Below, piece by piece: positions 28,980 through 37,841 of a stretch of 64,000 nucleotides of DNA (position 1 is the first letter of the stretch; the number at the start of each line of letters is the position of its first letter). Origin of the DNA: Stutzerimonas stutzeri. GTDB lineage: Bacteria; Pseudomonadota; Gammaproteobacteria; Pseudomonadales; Pseudomonadaceae. Position numbers and translations under genes: made by a program. The notes under the pieces are model-generated. The model saw only the letters and a list, made by a program, of their open reading frames with translations. It was not told the origin of the DNA and ran no database searches. Where the stretch lies: NCBI RefSeq assembly GCF_024448895.1, contig NZ_JAMOIC010000013.1:80749-144748 (forward strand), read 5' to 3'.

Positions 28980-29420
28980 ATGGACGCATTCATGCAAGCG
29001 GCAATCGACGAAGCGAAGCAGGGGCTTGCCGAAGGCGGCATACCCATCGGCTCGGTGATCGTCCACCGGGGCCAAATCATCGGGCGTGGACACAACCGAC
29101 GGGTTCAGCAGGGGAGCGCCGTGCTGCATGGCGAGATGGATGCATTCGAGAATGCGGGCCGGCAACCGGCCAGCGTGTACGCCGAATCGGTGCTCTATAC
29201 CACGCTGTCGCCCTGTGCGATGTGCAGCGGTGCGATCCTGCTTTACGGCATCCCCAAGGTCATCATCGGCGAGAACCAGACTTTCCTGGGTGAGGAATTG
29301 CTCCTGCGAGGCCGCGGTGTCGACGTTCAGGTCCTGAACGATGAGAGCTGCGTCGAGATGATGCGCAGCTTTATCGCCAACAGCCCCGAACTCTGGAACG
29401 AGGACATCGGCGAGAGCTGA
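28980..29420 (+). CDS. Cytosine-deaminase-like nucleobase deaminase (yeast Fcy1 type)
   Basis: 146 residues of the cytidine-deaminase fold. Zinc ligands and proton shuttle are present: H50 and E52 in LHGEMDAFEN, C79 and C82 in SPCAMC. The layout follows yeast cytosine deaminase very closely from memory: GGIPIG, GRGHNRR, GSAVLHGE, TLSPC, GAI-YGIP, GEN, and the same C-terminal EDIGE ending. Probable reaction is cytosine to uracil plus ammonia, but other nucleobases are possible. Start ATG 28980 with GAGGAG. It ends 5 bp before the convergent trkH stop. Confidence 0.85.
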   Translation: MDAFMQAAIDEAKQGLAEGGIPIGSVIVHRGQIIGRGHNRRVQQGSAVLHGEMDAFENAGRQPASVYAESVLYTTLSPCAMCSGAILLYGIPKVIIGENQTFLGEELLLRGRGVDVQVLNDESCVEMMRSFIANSPELWNEDIGES

Positions 29421-29425
29421 GACGG

Positions 29426-30877
29426 TCAGTGACGCCAGAACGAGGGCGTAAGCATCACCAGCACGGTGATGATCTCCAGGCGCCCGAGCAGCATGCCGAC
29501 CGACAGAAGCCACTTGGCGGCATCCGGCAGCGTTGAGAAGTTGCCGGCGGGGCCGATGATCGGCCCGAGCCCGGGGCCGACGTTACAGACAGCCGATGCA
29601 GCCCCCGTGAGAGCTGTGATCGGATCCAGGCCGAGCAGCGCCAGACACAGGGCCAGCACTCCGATGGTCATGGTGATGAAGAAGGAAAAGGTCAGGATCG
29701 AGCGGACGATTTCTTCGTCCAGATTGTGGCCGTTGTACTGCTGGCGAATTATCGCTCGAGGGTGAACCAGCTGTTTGAGGTTCGAGCGCAGCAGGGCATA
29801 TGCGACCTGGAAGCGGAACATCTTGAGCCCGCCTGAGGTGGAGCCGGAGCAACCGCCCAGAAAGGTCAGGTAGAAGAACACCATGACAGCGAACCCACCC
29901 CATTGGGTGTAATCGTTGACTGCGAATCCTGTGGTGGTGATGACCGACACCACGCTGAACGTCACGATACGTACGGAGTCGAGCAGGTTGTCGTCGTGGT
30001 TGAGCCAGTACCACAGACTAAACAACAAGCTCGTTGCCATCAGCATCACCAGAAAGCCACGCACCTGCTGGTCGCCCAGTAATGCCCGACGGTTACCCCG
30101 CGCCGTCGCGACATACAGAGTGAATGGCAAGCTCCCGAGAATCATGAAAAAGATCGCGACCCAGTGTGACGCAGGGCTGAACTTGCCGAGTGATGCGTCG
30201 GACGTTGAATAGCCGCCGGTGGCCACGGTGGACATCGCATGGTTGATAGCATCGAAGCCGCTCATCCCGGCCAGCCAGAATGCCAGACAGGCGGCCAAGG
30301 TAAACGTCAGGTAGATGGCGATCAGATACTTGCCGGCCATATGCGAGCGCGGCATGACCTTTTCCGACCAGTCGGAAGATTCGGTCTGGAACAGCCGCAT
30401 ACCACCGACGCGCAACAGCGGCAGAATCGCGACCGCCATGCCGATGAAACCGATCCCACCTAGCCAATGCAGCAGGGATCGCCACATCAGCAGGCCTGGA
30501 GACGCGCTGTCTAGGCCGGAGAGGACCGTAGCTCCAGTCGTGGTAATGCCGGACATGGTTTCGAAGAAAGCGTCGGTATAGCTGATGTGCTGAATGAGCA
30601 TCAGCGGTAGCGCTGCGAAGCAGCAAACGATCACCCAGCTCACGGTAGTCAGGAAATACATGTCCCGCGGCCGCAGATTGGTATTGGCGGGTCGACCGGG
30701 TGCCACGAGGGCGAATCCGCATCCGAACGTGATGAGGCTCGCCCAGATGAACGCTTGCAGGTCGTCGGTGCGATCGAAAGCCAGCAGCGTGAGCATTGGA
30801 ATGACCATGCTGACAGCAAGTGTGATCAGGAAGATGCCGAGAATGAAACCGATGATCCGCAGGGTCGGCAAGGCCAT
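29426..30877 (-). CDS. trkH: Trk-type potassium uptake channel subunit
   Basis: 483 residues; P. aeruginosa TrkH has 484. Four pore repeats are visible through their selectivity-filter glycines, for example SGITTTGATV in the first and MSTVATGGYST in the second, separated by paired helices. With cytoplasmic TrkA it imports K+. It starts 187 bp from the divergent YkgJ gene, and the gap is AT-rich enough to hold both promoters. Confidence 0.95.
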   Translation of the reverse strand: MALPTLRIIGFILGIFLITLAVSMVIPMLTLLAFDRTDDLQAFIWASLITFGCGFALVAPGRPANTNLRPRDMYFLTTVSWVIVCCFAALPLMLIQHISYTDAFFETMSGITTTGATVLSGLDSASPGLLMWRSLLHWLGGIGFIGMAVAILPLLRVGGMRLFQTESSDWSEKVMPRSHMAGKYLIAIYLTFTLAACLAFWLAGMSGFDAINHAMSTVATGGYSTSDASLGKFSPASHWVAIFFMILGSLPFTLYVATARGNRRALLGDQQVRGFLVMLMATSLLFSLWYWLNHDDNLLDSVRIVTFSVVSVITTTGFAVNDYTQWGGFAVMVFFYLTFLGGCSGSTSGGLKMFRFQVAYALLRSNLKQLVHPRAIIRQQYNGHNLDEEIVRSILTFSFFITMTIGVLALCLALLGLDPITALTGAASAVCNVGPGLGPIIGPAGNFSTLPDAAKWLLSVGMLLGRLEIITVLVMLTPSFWRH

Positions 30878-31065
30878 GTGTTATTGCTGCTCGGCTTGAA
30901 AATGAAGGGCGCCATTCTACCCCTGTGAGAGCGGCAGTAAACCGGCGATCGGCTTGTTGGAAAATCTTTAACAAAGCCCCCGGTGGCCTCTTCCCAAGTT
31001 CTTTGCGATGAATAGAATAGCCGCTCGGTGCCGGCCCTTTGCCGGTTTCTGGGTGTCCGCCTACC

Positions 31066-31437
31066 ATGTCCATCGAAAATCCTTGCCTCACGTGCGGCGC
31101 CTGCTGCGCGTACTTTCGTGTGTCTTTCTTCTGGGGCGAATGCGCCTCATCCGGCGGTGTGGTTCCCGACAACTTGACGGTGCAGGTGAGCCCGTTCCAC
31201 GTCGCAATGCTCGGGACTGAATCCAAGCCGGCGCGTTGCGTAGGGCTGATGGGTGACGTCGGGTGCGGCGTGCGCTGTACCATGTACGAGCAGCGTTCGA
31301 GCACCTGCCGCGAGTTCGAGGCCTCCTGGGTCGACGGTCAGCACAATGCGCATTGCGATACGGCACGGGCTGCCCATGGCCTGCCTCCGCTCATGCCGCC
31401 GTTGGAACCGCAGCTCTCGCCTGATCGCGTGGCCTGA
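31066..31437 (+). CDS. YkgJ-family cysteine-cluster protein
   Basis: 123 residues with the N-terminal cluster CLTCGACC and further cysteines in GVRCTMYEQRSSTCREF, the Fe-S or zinc binding pattern of the YkgJ family. Function is not established. Start ATG 31066; ribosome-binding site weak. Confidence 0.83.
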   Translation: MSIENPCLTCGACCAYFRVSFFWGECASSGGVVPDNLTVQVSPFHVAMLGTESKPARCVGLMGDVGCGVRCTMYEQRSSTCREFEASWVDGQHNAHCDTARAAHGLPPLMPPLEPQLSPDRVA

Positions 31438-31528
31438 AGACGAAGCGGGATCGTTGCAACGCATCACTGGACTGCCAACGAACGGGTTGCGGCTCTAGAA
31501 TGTCCGATTCGTTTTTGGAGGTGGCTGG

Positions 31529-32095
31529 ATGGAAGCTCTTGATCTGTTGCTCAACCGTGTGTCTGTCCCGCGACTTGCCGATCCGGCACCGACGGCCGCT
31601 CAGCTCGACATCCTGTTTCGTGCAGCGCTGCGTGCCCCCGATCACGGGCAGCTTCGGCCCTGGCGATTCCTGACCATTGAGGGTGAAGCCCGCGAGCGCT
31701 TGGGTGAGGTCATGGCCGAGTCGCTGCTCGTTCGCCAGCCGGGTGCAACCGAAGAAGCGTTACAGAAAGCGCGCAAGATGCCACTGCGTGCTCCGCTGCT
31801 GATTGTGGTTATTGCCCAAGTCGTACCGCATGCGAAGGTGCCAGACAGCGAGCAGGTGCTCGCGGTCGGCTGTGCAGCGCACGGGCTGTTGTTGTCTGCT
31901 CACGCCCAGGGCCTGGGCGCCGTATGGCGAACGGGTGAATTCTCCTACGACGACCACCTTGCCAAAGCATTGGGCCTGGGCGACAACGAGCAGATGCTCG
32001 GTTTCATCTACCTTGGGACGCCAGATGCGAAGCTGCGCACACCGCCGGTACTGGATCCTGTCGACTTCGTCAGCCAGTGGACCGACGCGCACTAG
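31529..32095 (+). CDS. Nitroreductase-family flavoprotein (YdjA type)
   Basis: 188 residues. FMN/NAD(P)H oxidoreductase fold: RAPDHGQLRPWRFL binds FMN phosphate, and GLLLSAHAQGLGAVWRTG is the conserved central helix. YdjA is a short single-domain member of the family. The natural substrate is unknown. Its stop codon abuts that of the convergent sensor-kinase gene. Confidence 0.88.
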   Translation: MEALDLLLNRVSVPRLADPAPTAAQLDILFRAALRAPDHGQLRPWRFLTIEGEARERLGEVMAESLLVRQPGATEEALQKARKMPLRAPLLIVVIAQVVPHAKVPDSEQVLAVGCAAHGLLLSAHAQGLGAVWRTGEFSYDDHLAKALGLGDNEQMLGFIYLGTPDAKLRTPPVLDPVDFVSQWTDAH

Positions 32096-33445
32096 TCACT
32101 CCGGCATGCGAACGGATTTAAGCGGCACGTCGAGCGGAAGCTGCAGACAGGCGACGAAGCCCCCTTCAGGGTGATTACCCAAGAGCAATTCGCCGCCGTG
32201 CCGCTCGGCGGCCCGGCGTGCAATGGCCAGCCCCAGCCCGTGGCCGGCCGTGGTCTGACCTGGCGCGCGGAAGAACGGCTCACTCAGTTGCGCAAGGTGG
32301 GCTTCATCCACCCCCGGCCCGTGATCGCGGATACTTAGCCGCAGATGACGATCGTCGCGGCTGGCGCGCAGTTCGACTGGCGAGCGTTCCGGATTGAAGC
32401 GCAGGGCATTGCGCAGCAGGTTGTCCAGCGCGCGTTCGAGCATGTCCGGCCAGCCCTGAAGCTGTATTTCGGTTTCGACCTGACTGTCGATGCGCTGGTT
32501 GGGTGAGACGATTCGCGCATTGTCTACAAGCTGCACGAACATCGAGCGCAGGTCGATCGGGCTGGGTGGGCCGGGCTCGGCGTCGAGCCTTGCCAGCTCG
32601 AGAATCTCGCTGATCAGGGCCTCCAGTCGGTCACATTCCTTCGCCAGGCGTGGCCATATGACCTCACGCTCAGCCGGAGTGGCGCGTTCAGCCAGCGCTA
32701 GCGCAATACGTAGCCGTGCCAGCGGCGAACGCAGCTCGTGCGAGACGTCCCGTAGCAGCTGTCGCTGGCTGCCGATCAGACTCTGCAACCGAGCGCCCAT
32801 GCGGTTGAAATCGTTGGCCAGTACGCCCAGTTCATCGCGCCGCTTGGCCAAGCGCGCCAGTGAATTCTGCTGATAGGTTGTCTGCCCCAGATCGTGTACG
32901 GCGCCGCGCAGACGATCGAGTGGACGAGTGATGGACAGCGTGAGAAGAAGGCTGAAGCCCGTCAGCACGACCAGCGCGATGGCAATGGCACTGAGCGGCC
33001 AGAACAGGCTGCCGCGGTGCCAGGCCTGTAGTTCCTGATTCGGGATCCGGTAGATGAACAGGTAGGTATTGCCGCTCTCAGGACTGGTGTAATCGCTGGT
33101 CAGGCGCCGCCATGGCAGTCGCCCGTCACGGTGTGCCTGACGTGCTTCGAACGCTGCGGCGCGCGCTGGAAAGGTGCCGCGAATGATGGGCTGCCCGTTC
33201 TCGGCCAGCACCTGCACGTCGACGCCAAAACGACTGCGATGCCGCTCGAGCAGAAATTGTGCGGTGATCGGGCCCTGGCGTTCGTAGACCTTCGTCCACA
33301 CCTCTGCAAGGCCGTTGACACCAGGGTGGCGATTCAGGATCCAGGTGTCCTGATTGAGCGCGTGGCCGAGCAGCATGGCCAGGCCTGCGACCAGCGCAAT
33401 GGCTGACCAGAACGTCGCGAGAATCCGCCAGAACAGTGATCGCAC
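32096..33445 (-). CDS. cpxA: Cpx-type sensor histidine kinase
   Basis: About 449 residues: membrane helix, roughly 130-residue periplasmic domain, second helix, HAMP linker (SITRPLDRLRGAVHDLG), H-box LRDVSHELRSPLARLR and the ATP-binding N, G1 and G2 boxes (DNLLRNALRFN, DHGPGVD, GHGLGLAI). The start is placed at GTG 33445, giving VRSLFWRIL as in related kinases; the frame extends to TTG 33463. Forms an envelope-stress two-component system with the response regulator, with the CpxP-like gene between them. Confidence 0.87.
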   Translation of the reverse strand: MRSLFWRILATFWSAIALVAGLAMLLGHALNQDTWILNRHPGVNGLAEVWTKVYERQGPITAQFLLERHRSRFGVDVQVLAENGQPIIRGTFPARAAAFEARQAHRDGRLPWRRLTSDYTSPESGNTYLFIYRIPNQELQAWHRGSLFWPLSAIAIALVVLTGFSLLLTLSITRPLDRLRGAVHDLGQTTYQQNSLARLAKRRDELGVLANDFNRMGARLQSLIGSQRQLLRDVSHELRSPLARLRIALALAERATPAEREVIWPRLAKECDRLEALISEILELARLDAEPGPPSPIDLRSMFVQLVDNARIVSPNQRIDSQVETEIQLQGWPDMLERALDNLLRNALRFNPERSPVELRASRDDRHLRLSIRDHGPGVDEAHLAQLSEPFFRAPGQTTAGHGLGLAIARRAAERHGGELLLGNHPEGGFVACLQLPLDVPLKSVRMPE

Positions 33446-33531
33446 CAGTCCGCTACTCCACAAGCAAAGCCCGGCGCGCGGTGACCTTGTGCAGGCACCT
33501 CGCGCCGGGTGGGTTATCGTTCAATCGTCGC

Positions 33532-33936
33532 TCAGCTCTTTTGATCGCGTTCGGCTTTCCACTGCTCGAACTCGGCACGGTCAGCGCGCTTGGCTTCCAT
33601 CTTCTCGTGCATTTCGTCGAACTTCTTCTGCTGTTCTGGCTTGAGCAGTTCGCGCATCTGCTTGTGGGTCTTTTCCTTGCTGCTTTTCAGTTCATCCTTC
33701 ATGGCTTTACGCTCGGCTTCGGGCAGCTTGTCGAGGTAGCGCTGGGTGATGTCACGATGATTTTTCATCTGCTCGCCCATCAGCTTGCGCATCTCGCTTC
33801 GCTGTTCCTTGGTCAGGTCCAGCTGTTCGAAGGGCGAGTGTTTGCCACCATGATGACCATGGCCGCCATCTGGCATTGCCATGGCGAAGCCGGGCAGGGC
33901 GGAAGCGAACAGTACGGCGATAAGTGTCTTGCGCAT
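33532..33936 (-). CDS. CpxP/Spy-like periplasmic protein
   Basis: 134 residues: signal peptide (cut after about residue 20, FAMA), a His/Gly-rich stretch (DGGHGHHGGKH), then a charged helical domain with the LTKEQRSEMRKL and LLKPEQQKKFDEM repeats that define the LTxxQ family. Spy/CpxP proteins act as chaperones or restrain CpxA. The His-rich stretch could bind metal. Strong AGGAG before ATG 33936. A Cpx-like box lies upstream. Confidence 0.87.
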   Translation of the reverse strand: MRKTLIAVLFASALPGFAMAMPDGGHGHHGGKHSPFEQLDLTKEQRSEMRKLMGEQMKNHRDITQRYLDKLPEAERKAMKDELKSSKEKTHKQMRELLKPEQQKKFDEMHEKMEAKRADRAEFEQWKAERDQKS

Positions 33937-34014
33937 GGTAGGTATCTCCTGAGTGTATAAACCGATCGCCGGCTGCTGCATTCAGGCTTCAGCTGGCTTC
34001 GATCGGATGAGCTC

Positions 34015-34068
34015 AGTCTAGGGCGCGCAAGGTCAGCGGCCGTCAGGGCAGGGTAAAGGCAGGGTAAA
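34015..34068 (-). promoter_or_regulatory. cpxP-like promoter with tandem GTAAA (Cpx-like) box
   Basis: GTAAA-N6-GTAAA lies on the plus strand at 34053-34068; the repeats are 11 bp apart, one helical turn, as expected for an OmpR/CpxR-type dimer. On the minus strand a -10-like TAGACT (34015-34020) follows at a distance that leaves a poor -35, typical of an activated promoter reading into the CpxP-like gene. Confidence 0.5.
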
Positions 34069-34073
34069 GGCGG

Positions 34074-34751
34074 TCAGGATGCGTAAAGGTAGCCACGGCT
34101 GCGTAACGCGACGATGCGCTGGCGTCCGTCCGGGTGCGGGCCGAGTTTGCGGCGCAGGTTGCTGACATGCATGTCCAGGCTGCGGTCATAGAGTGTCAGT
34201 TTGCGGCCTAGGGCCAGTTGAGCCAGGGCCTGCTTCTCGAGAGGCTCGCCGGGCTGGCTGAGAAGCGCTTCGAGGATGCGCCCTTCGGACAGCGTCAGAG
34301 TGACTTCGTGACCGCCTACACTGGCGACGCCACGCGCCGGGCTATACCAGAGATCGCCCAACTCCAGTTGGGTGGGTGTGCTGGCCGGCTGGCTGCGACG
34401 TAGAACCGCCTTCAAACGTGCGGTAAGTTCGCGGGGGTCGCAGGGCTTGGCCAGGTAATCATCGGCCCCCAGTTCGAGGCCGAGAATACGGTCCAGCGGC
34501 TCGCCGCGTCCGGATAGCATCAGGACAGGAAGATCAGGGTATTCGCTGCGCAACTGTTTCAACAGGTCCAGCCCGCTGCCATCAGGCAGCATCACGTCGA
34601 GCACCACAGCCGATGGCTGATGCTCCGCCAGCGCAGCACGCGCACTGCGGCCATCGTGACAGGCATGGGCGACGAAGCCTTCCTGCGCCAGCCAGCTGAC
34701 CAGCAGCTCGCAAAGTTCCTGATCGTCATCTATCAGCAGCAGTTCGCTCAT
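34074..34751 (-). CDS. cpxR: Cpx-type response regulator (OmpR family)
   Basis: 225 residues: receiver domain with acidic pocket (LIDDDQEL, D8-D10) and phospho-acceptor D52 in VVLDVMLPDGSG, conserved lysine in YLAKPCDPRE, then the OmpR winged helix (LYDRSLDMHVSNLRRKLG). The ATG at 34751 is chosen over the longer frame. Order in the operon is coiled-coil protein, cpxR, cpxP-like, cpxA, as in PA3203-PA3206. Confidence 0.9.
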   Translation of the reverse strand: MSELLLIDDDQELCELLVSWLAQEGFVAHACHDGRSARAALAEHQPSAVVLDVMLPDGSGLDLLKQLRSEYPDLPVLMLSGRGEPLDRILGLELGADDYLAKPCDPRELTARLKAVLRRSQPASTPTQLELGDLWYSPARGVASVGGHEVTLTLSEGRILEALLSQPGEPLEKQALAQLALGRKLTLYDRSLDMHVSNLRRKLGPHPDGRQRIVALRSRGYLYAS

Positions 34752-34768
34752 GGTTCGCTCGTGTCGGT

Positions 34769-35158
34769 TCAGTTCAGCCATTGCCGGCGGCGACGGCCGC
34801 GGGTTGTCAGCACGCCCAGTAAAAAGCCCAGCACTCCGACCCCGCCTCCCACGGCAAACCATTGCTGATCATCGGTGAGCAGCTGTGGCGCTGACTGCGG
34901 CCGCGATTGAAGTTCCTCGAGCTGCAATCGAAGTCGCTGGTTTTCCTGGCGAAGCCTGGCCAGCTGCGCTTGCCCTGTCGCGCTGGCAGTCACCTCCGGG
35001 TTGTCCCTCAAGGTTTCGCGCCGTTGCAGGTTTTCGCTCAGGCGATTTTCCAGCTCTGCCTGGCGATCAGGGACTTGCTCGTTCTGGGCTTCTTCAGCCG
35101 GGAGCGAGGAACTGGCTAGCATCAGAACCAGCGGTAGGGACAGCAGACCTTGGCGCAT
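34769..35158 (-). CDS. Envelope coiled-coil protein with YgiM-like C-terminal anchor
   Basis: 129 residues: signal peptide (about 1-21), a coiled coil rich in E/L/Q/R (about 30-85), then a C-terminal membrane helix inside the pattern WFAVGGGVGVLGFLLG followed by an Arg cluster and a terminal W. That ending matches the anchor of YgiM-type SH3 proteins, but no SH3 domain is present. It is the first gene of the cpx operon, 17 bp before cpxR. Function unknown; probably a periplasmic stress component. Confidence 0.75.
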   Translation of the reverse strand: MRQGLLSLPLVLMLASSSLPAEEAQNEQVPDRQAELENRLSENLQRRETLRDNPEVTASATGQAQLARLRQENQRLRLQLEELQSRPQSAPQLLTDDQQWFAVGGGVGVLGFLLGVLTTRGRRRRQWLN

Positions 35159-35231
35159 CGGAACTCCTTTTTCCTCAACGGGCCGGGGAAACCCTACGGC
35201 CTGACTGAACTGAAAGCGTCAGTCGCTCGAC

Positions 35232-35531
35232 TCAGGGGTAAACTTGCTTGAAGGGTTTGACTATGACGTTGCCGTAGACGCCGGCAGCCTTGTATGGATC
35301 CGCAGCGGCCCATTCTTCGGCGGCTTGCAGGGAGTCGAACTCCGCCACTACCAGACTACCCGTGAAGCCGGCGGGGCCTGGGTCGTTACTGTCGATCGCC
35401 GGGTGCGGGCCGGCCAGAACCATGCGGCCTTGATTCTTCAGGTCATCCAGACGAGCCAGGTGAGCAGGGCGAGCAGCCAGACGTTTCTCAAGCGAATCTG
35501 GTACATCGGTAGCGATGATGGCGTAGAGCAT
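35232..35531 (-). CDS. YciI-family small protein
   Basis: 99 residues, ferredoxin-like fold, with the family hallmarks [22 protein letters not shown] and the conserved catalytic-like H and D (AHLARL, AAADPY). The second ATG (35531) suits the AGGA best, the first being too close. Members include dehydrochlorinase-like enzymes, but most have no known role. Follows yciB with 8 bp between, so both are likely cotranscribed. Confidence 0.88.
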   Translation of the reverse strand: MLYAIIATDVPDSLEKRLAARPAHLARLDDLKNQGRMVLAGPHPAIDSNDPGPAGFTGSLVVAEFDSLQAAEEWAAADPYKAAGVYGNVIVKPFKQVYP

Positions 35532-35539
35532 GAGCATTC

Positions 35540-36121
35540 CTATGATTGTTCAGGTTCGGGTTGCATATGGCGCACCAGATACACGGCTTGGCCTGCCATG
35601 AAAAGCAGTGTCAGCCCAAGGCTGCCAAATACCTTGAAGTCTACCCATATCGCTGGATAGACGAATGCGACGAACAGATTGGCGAAGCCGCAGATGAGAA
35701 AGAAGAGAATCCAGGCAATGCTTAATTGCGACCATTGAGCTGACGTCAGCTGAATTGCGTGGCCCATCATGCGCTGTATGAGTGGCTTGTCGCCGATGAA
35801 GTGGCTGCCAGTGAAGCCCAGGGCGAATAGCCAGTTGAGCACCGGGGCCTTCCATTTCAGGATCGTTTCGCTGTGCAGCGCAAGCGTCAAGCCACCGAAT
35901 AGCACACAGGCTGCCAAGGTCAGCCACTGGCTTTTTTCGAGTCGGCGCTGATGGATGAAGATGGCGGCATACACGATGACGGAGCTGACGATGAGCACGG
36001 CTGTCGCGCTGAAAATGCCGCCGACGCCAATGCTGATATCTGCGATCTCGACCGTTCTGGGCTCAAGCTTGTAGACGAGGAAGAACAGCAGTAGCGGAAC
36101 GAAGTCGATGATTTGTTTCAC
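35540..36121 (-). CDS. yciB: YciB / intracellular septation protein A
   Basis: 193 residues with five to six membrane helices and the family motifs [12 protein letters not shown] and [18 protein letters not shown]. Inner-membrane protein that affects cell-envelope synthesis and division. The start is GTG 36121 (V-KQIIDF), matching the family N-terminus. Divergent from the PHP gene, with a 178-bp gap. Confidence 0.92.
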   Translation of the reverse strand: MKQIIDFVPLLLFFLVYKLEPRTVEIADISIGVGGIFSATAVLIVSSVIVYAAIFIHQRRLEKSQWLTLAACVLFGGLTLALHSETILKWKAPVLNWLFALGFTGSHFIGDKPLIQRMMGHAIQLTSAQWSQLSIAWILFFLICGFANLFVAFVYPAIWVDFKVFGSLGLTLLFMAGQAVYLVRHMQPEPEQS

Positions 36122-36299
36122 AGTGCAAGCCAGAGGCGGATGTGGCCGGCATAATAACAAACCGCGCTTTTGGCGGAACGCTGTCCGCCTGCCATTTCCA
36201 CGACATTGCGCAAGCTTTGCCATATTGGATGACTGCACGAGCGCCGGCGCTGACGGTCACAAGCTGTGTGCCGCCAAGCCCTTGGAGAACCTGTTCCGA

Positions 36300-37166
36300 A
36301 TGATTGTTGATCTGCATTGCCATAGCACCGCTTCCGACGGCGCGCTAGCGCCTGCGATGCTGGTGGAGCGCGCCCATGCGCGCGGAATCGAGCTGCTTGC
36401 CTTGACCGACCACGACACCCTCGAAGGATTGGATGACGCCCGCGCCACCGCGGATTCGTTGGGCATCCGGCTCGTCAACGGGATCGAACTGTCCTGCATC
36501 TGGAACGGCGCCACGATTCATGTGCTCGGCTACGCTTTTCGCCGCGAGGCCGAAGCGTTGCAGCAAGCCATTGTCGAGTTGCACCACGGCCGCTGGCGGC
36601 GCGCCGAGATGATTGCCCAGCGACTTGAGGCAAAGGGCATGCCCGGTGCACTCGAAGGTGCGCGGGCCGTGCAGCAGGAACTGGGCGATAGCGGAAACGC
36701 GCCGGCCCGGCCGCATTTTGCAGACTTTCTGGTGCGTGCTGGTCATGTACGGGATCGCGCCGAGGCGTTTCGAAAGTGGCTGGGATCGGGCAAGCTCGGT
36801 GACGTCAAGCAGCATTGGCCGACGCTGGAACAGACGGTAACCACGTTGTGCGATGCCGGCGCCTGGATCAGTCTGGCGCATCCCTGGCAGTATGACTTCA
36901 CCCGTAGCAAGCGGCGCCGACTGGTGAGCGAGTTTGCGCAGGCCGGCGGTCATGCGCTCGAGGTGGTCAACGGCATGCAGCCGCTGGAGCAGGTCGGCGG
37001 ATTGTCGATCCTGGCGCGCGAATTCGGTCTGATGGCTAGCATCGGCAGTGACTTCCATGCGCCGGGTGACTGGTCGGAGTTGGGAATGTACCGGGCCTTG
37101 CCCGAGGATCTGCAGCCATTGTGGAGACATTTCGATCATGAACCAGGCGCGTCTGTTGCCGGCTGA
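36300..37166 (+). CDS. PHP-domain phosphoesterase (RNase AM / 3',5'-nucleotide phosphatase type)
   Basis: 288 residues. The PHP metal site is visible: H6 and H8 in DLHCHSTASDG, TDHDT, an HPWQYD histidine and the C-terminal SDFHAPG. E. coli YciV (RNase AM) removes 5' nucleotides from RNA and hydrolyses 3',5'-bisphosphonucleotides; the same activity is likely. It reads into yciO, whose start lies 13 bp after this stop, so they form an operon. Confidence 0.9.
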   Translation: MIVDLHCHSTASDGALAPAMLVERAHARGIELLALTDHDTLEGLDDARATADSLGIRLVNGIELSCIWNGATIHVLGYAFRREAEALQQAIVELHHGRWRRAEMIAQRLEAKGMPGALEGARAVQQELGDSGNAPARPHFADFLVRAGHVRDRAEAFRKWLGSGKLGDVKQHWPTLEQTVTTLCDAGAWISLAHPWQYDFTRSKRRRLVSEFAQAGGHALEVVNGMQPLEQVGGLSILAREFGLMASIGSDFHAPGDWSELGMYRALPEDLQPLWRHFDHEPGASVAG

Positions 37167-37179
37167 GCAGGGAATTCCA

Positions 37180-37803
37180 ATGAGTCAGTTCTTTCAGATA
37201 CATCCTGATAATCCTCAAGCCCGGCTGATCAAGCAGGCGGTTGAAATCATCCGCAATGGGGGCGTGGTGGTGTATCCCACCGATTCGTCCTATGCCGTCG
37301 GCTGCTCGATGGGCAACAAAACGGGCATCGAGCGCATCCGCCGGCTGCGTCAGCTGGATGACAAGCACAACTTCACACTGGTCTGCCGCGACCTGTCCCA
37401 GCTCGGCCTGTTTGCCAAGGTGGATACGGCGGCGTTTCGGCTGCTCAAGACACATCTGCCCGGGCCATACACCATCATTCTCAGTGCCACGCGGGAAGTG
37501 CCACGGATGCTGCTGCATCCAAAGCGCCGTACGATTGGCTTGCGAGTGCCCGCTCAACCCATCGCCCAGGCGCTCCTTGCCGAGCTGGGTGAGCCGCTGA
37601 TGAGCGTCAGCCTGATCCTGCCCGGCGAAGCCGAGCCGATGAGCGATCCATACGAGATGCGTGATGCGCTGGAACATCAGGTGGACCTGATCATCGACGG
37701 CGGTTACGGTGGCATCGAAGCGTCAACGGTCATCAGCCTGGTGGACGGCGATCCTGAAGTGGTTCGTGTCGGTTGCGGCGATCCCGCACCCTTTGCAGGC
37801 TGA
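37180..37803 (+). CDS. yciO: YciO-type Sua5/YrdC family protein
   Basis: 207 residues. RNA- and nucleotide-binding YrdC fold: VVVYPTDSSYAVGCSMGNKTGIERI and KHNFTLVCRDLSQL. The family includes the threonylcarbamoyl-AMP synthase TsaC/Sua5, but the YciO branch has only weak or no such activity in tests on E. coli, so its job remains open. ATG 37180 with GCAGGGA upstream. Confidence 0.9.
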   Translation: MSQFFQIHPDNPQARLIKQAVEIIRNGGVVVYPTDSSYAVGCSMGNKTGIERIRRLRQLDDKHNFTLVCRDLSQLGLFAKVDTAAFRLLKTHLPGPYTIILSATREVPRMLLHPKRRTIGLRVPAQPIAQALLAELGEPLMSVSLILPGEAEPMSDPYEMRDALEHQVDLIIDGGYGGIEASTVISLVDGDPEVVRVGCGDPAPFAG

Positions 37804-37841
37804 GCCCGCTCGCCTTTTTCTAAATTACGAAGGAAACCCTT

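Noticed and set aside
30954-30974. TTGTT-N11-AACAA in the trkH/ykgJ gap as a HexR site
   Set aside because: The spacing (TTGT to ACAA) is far longer than the 7-8 bp needed for HexR, and the neighbours are unrelated to sugar metabolism.
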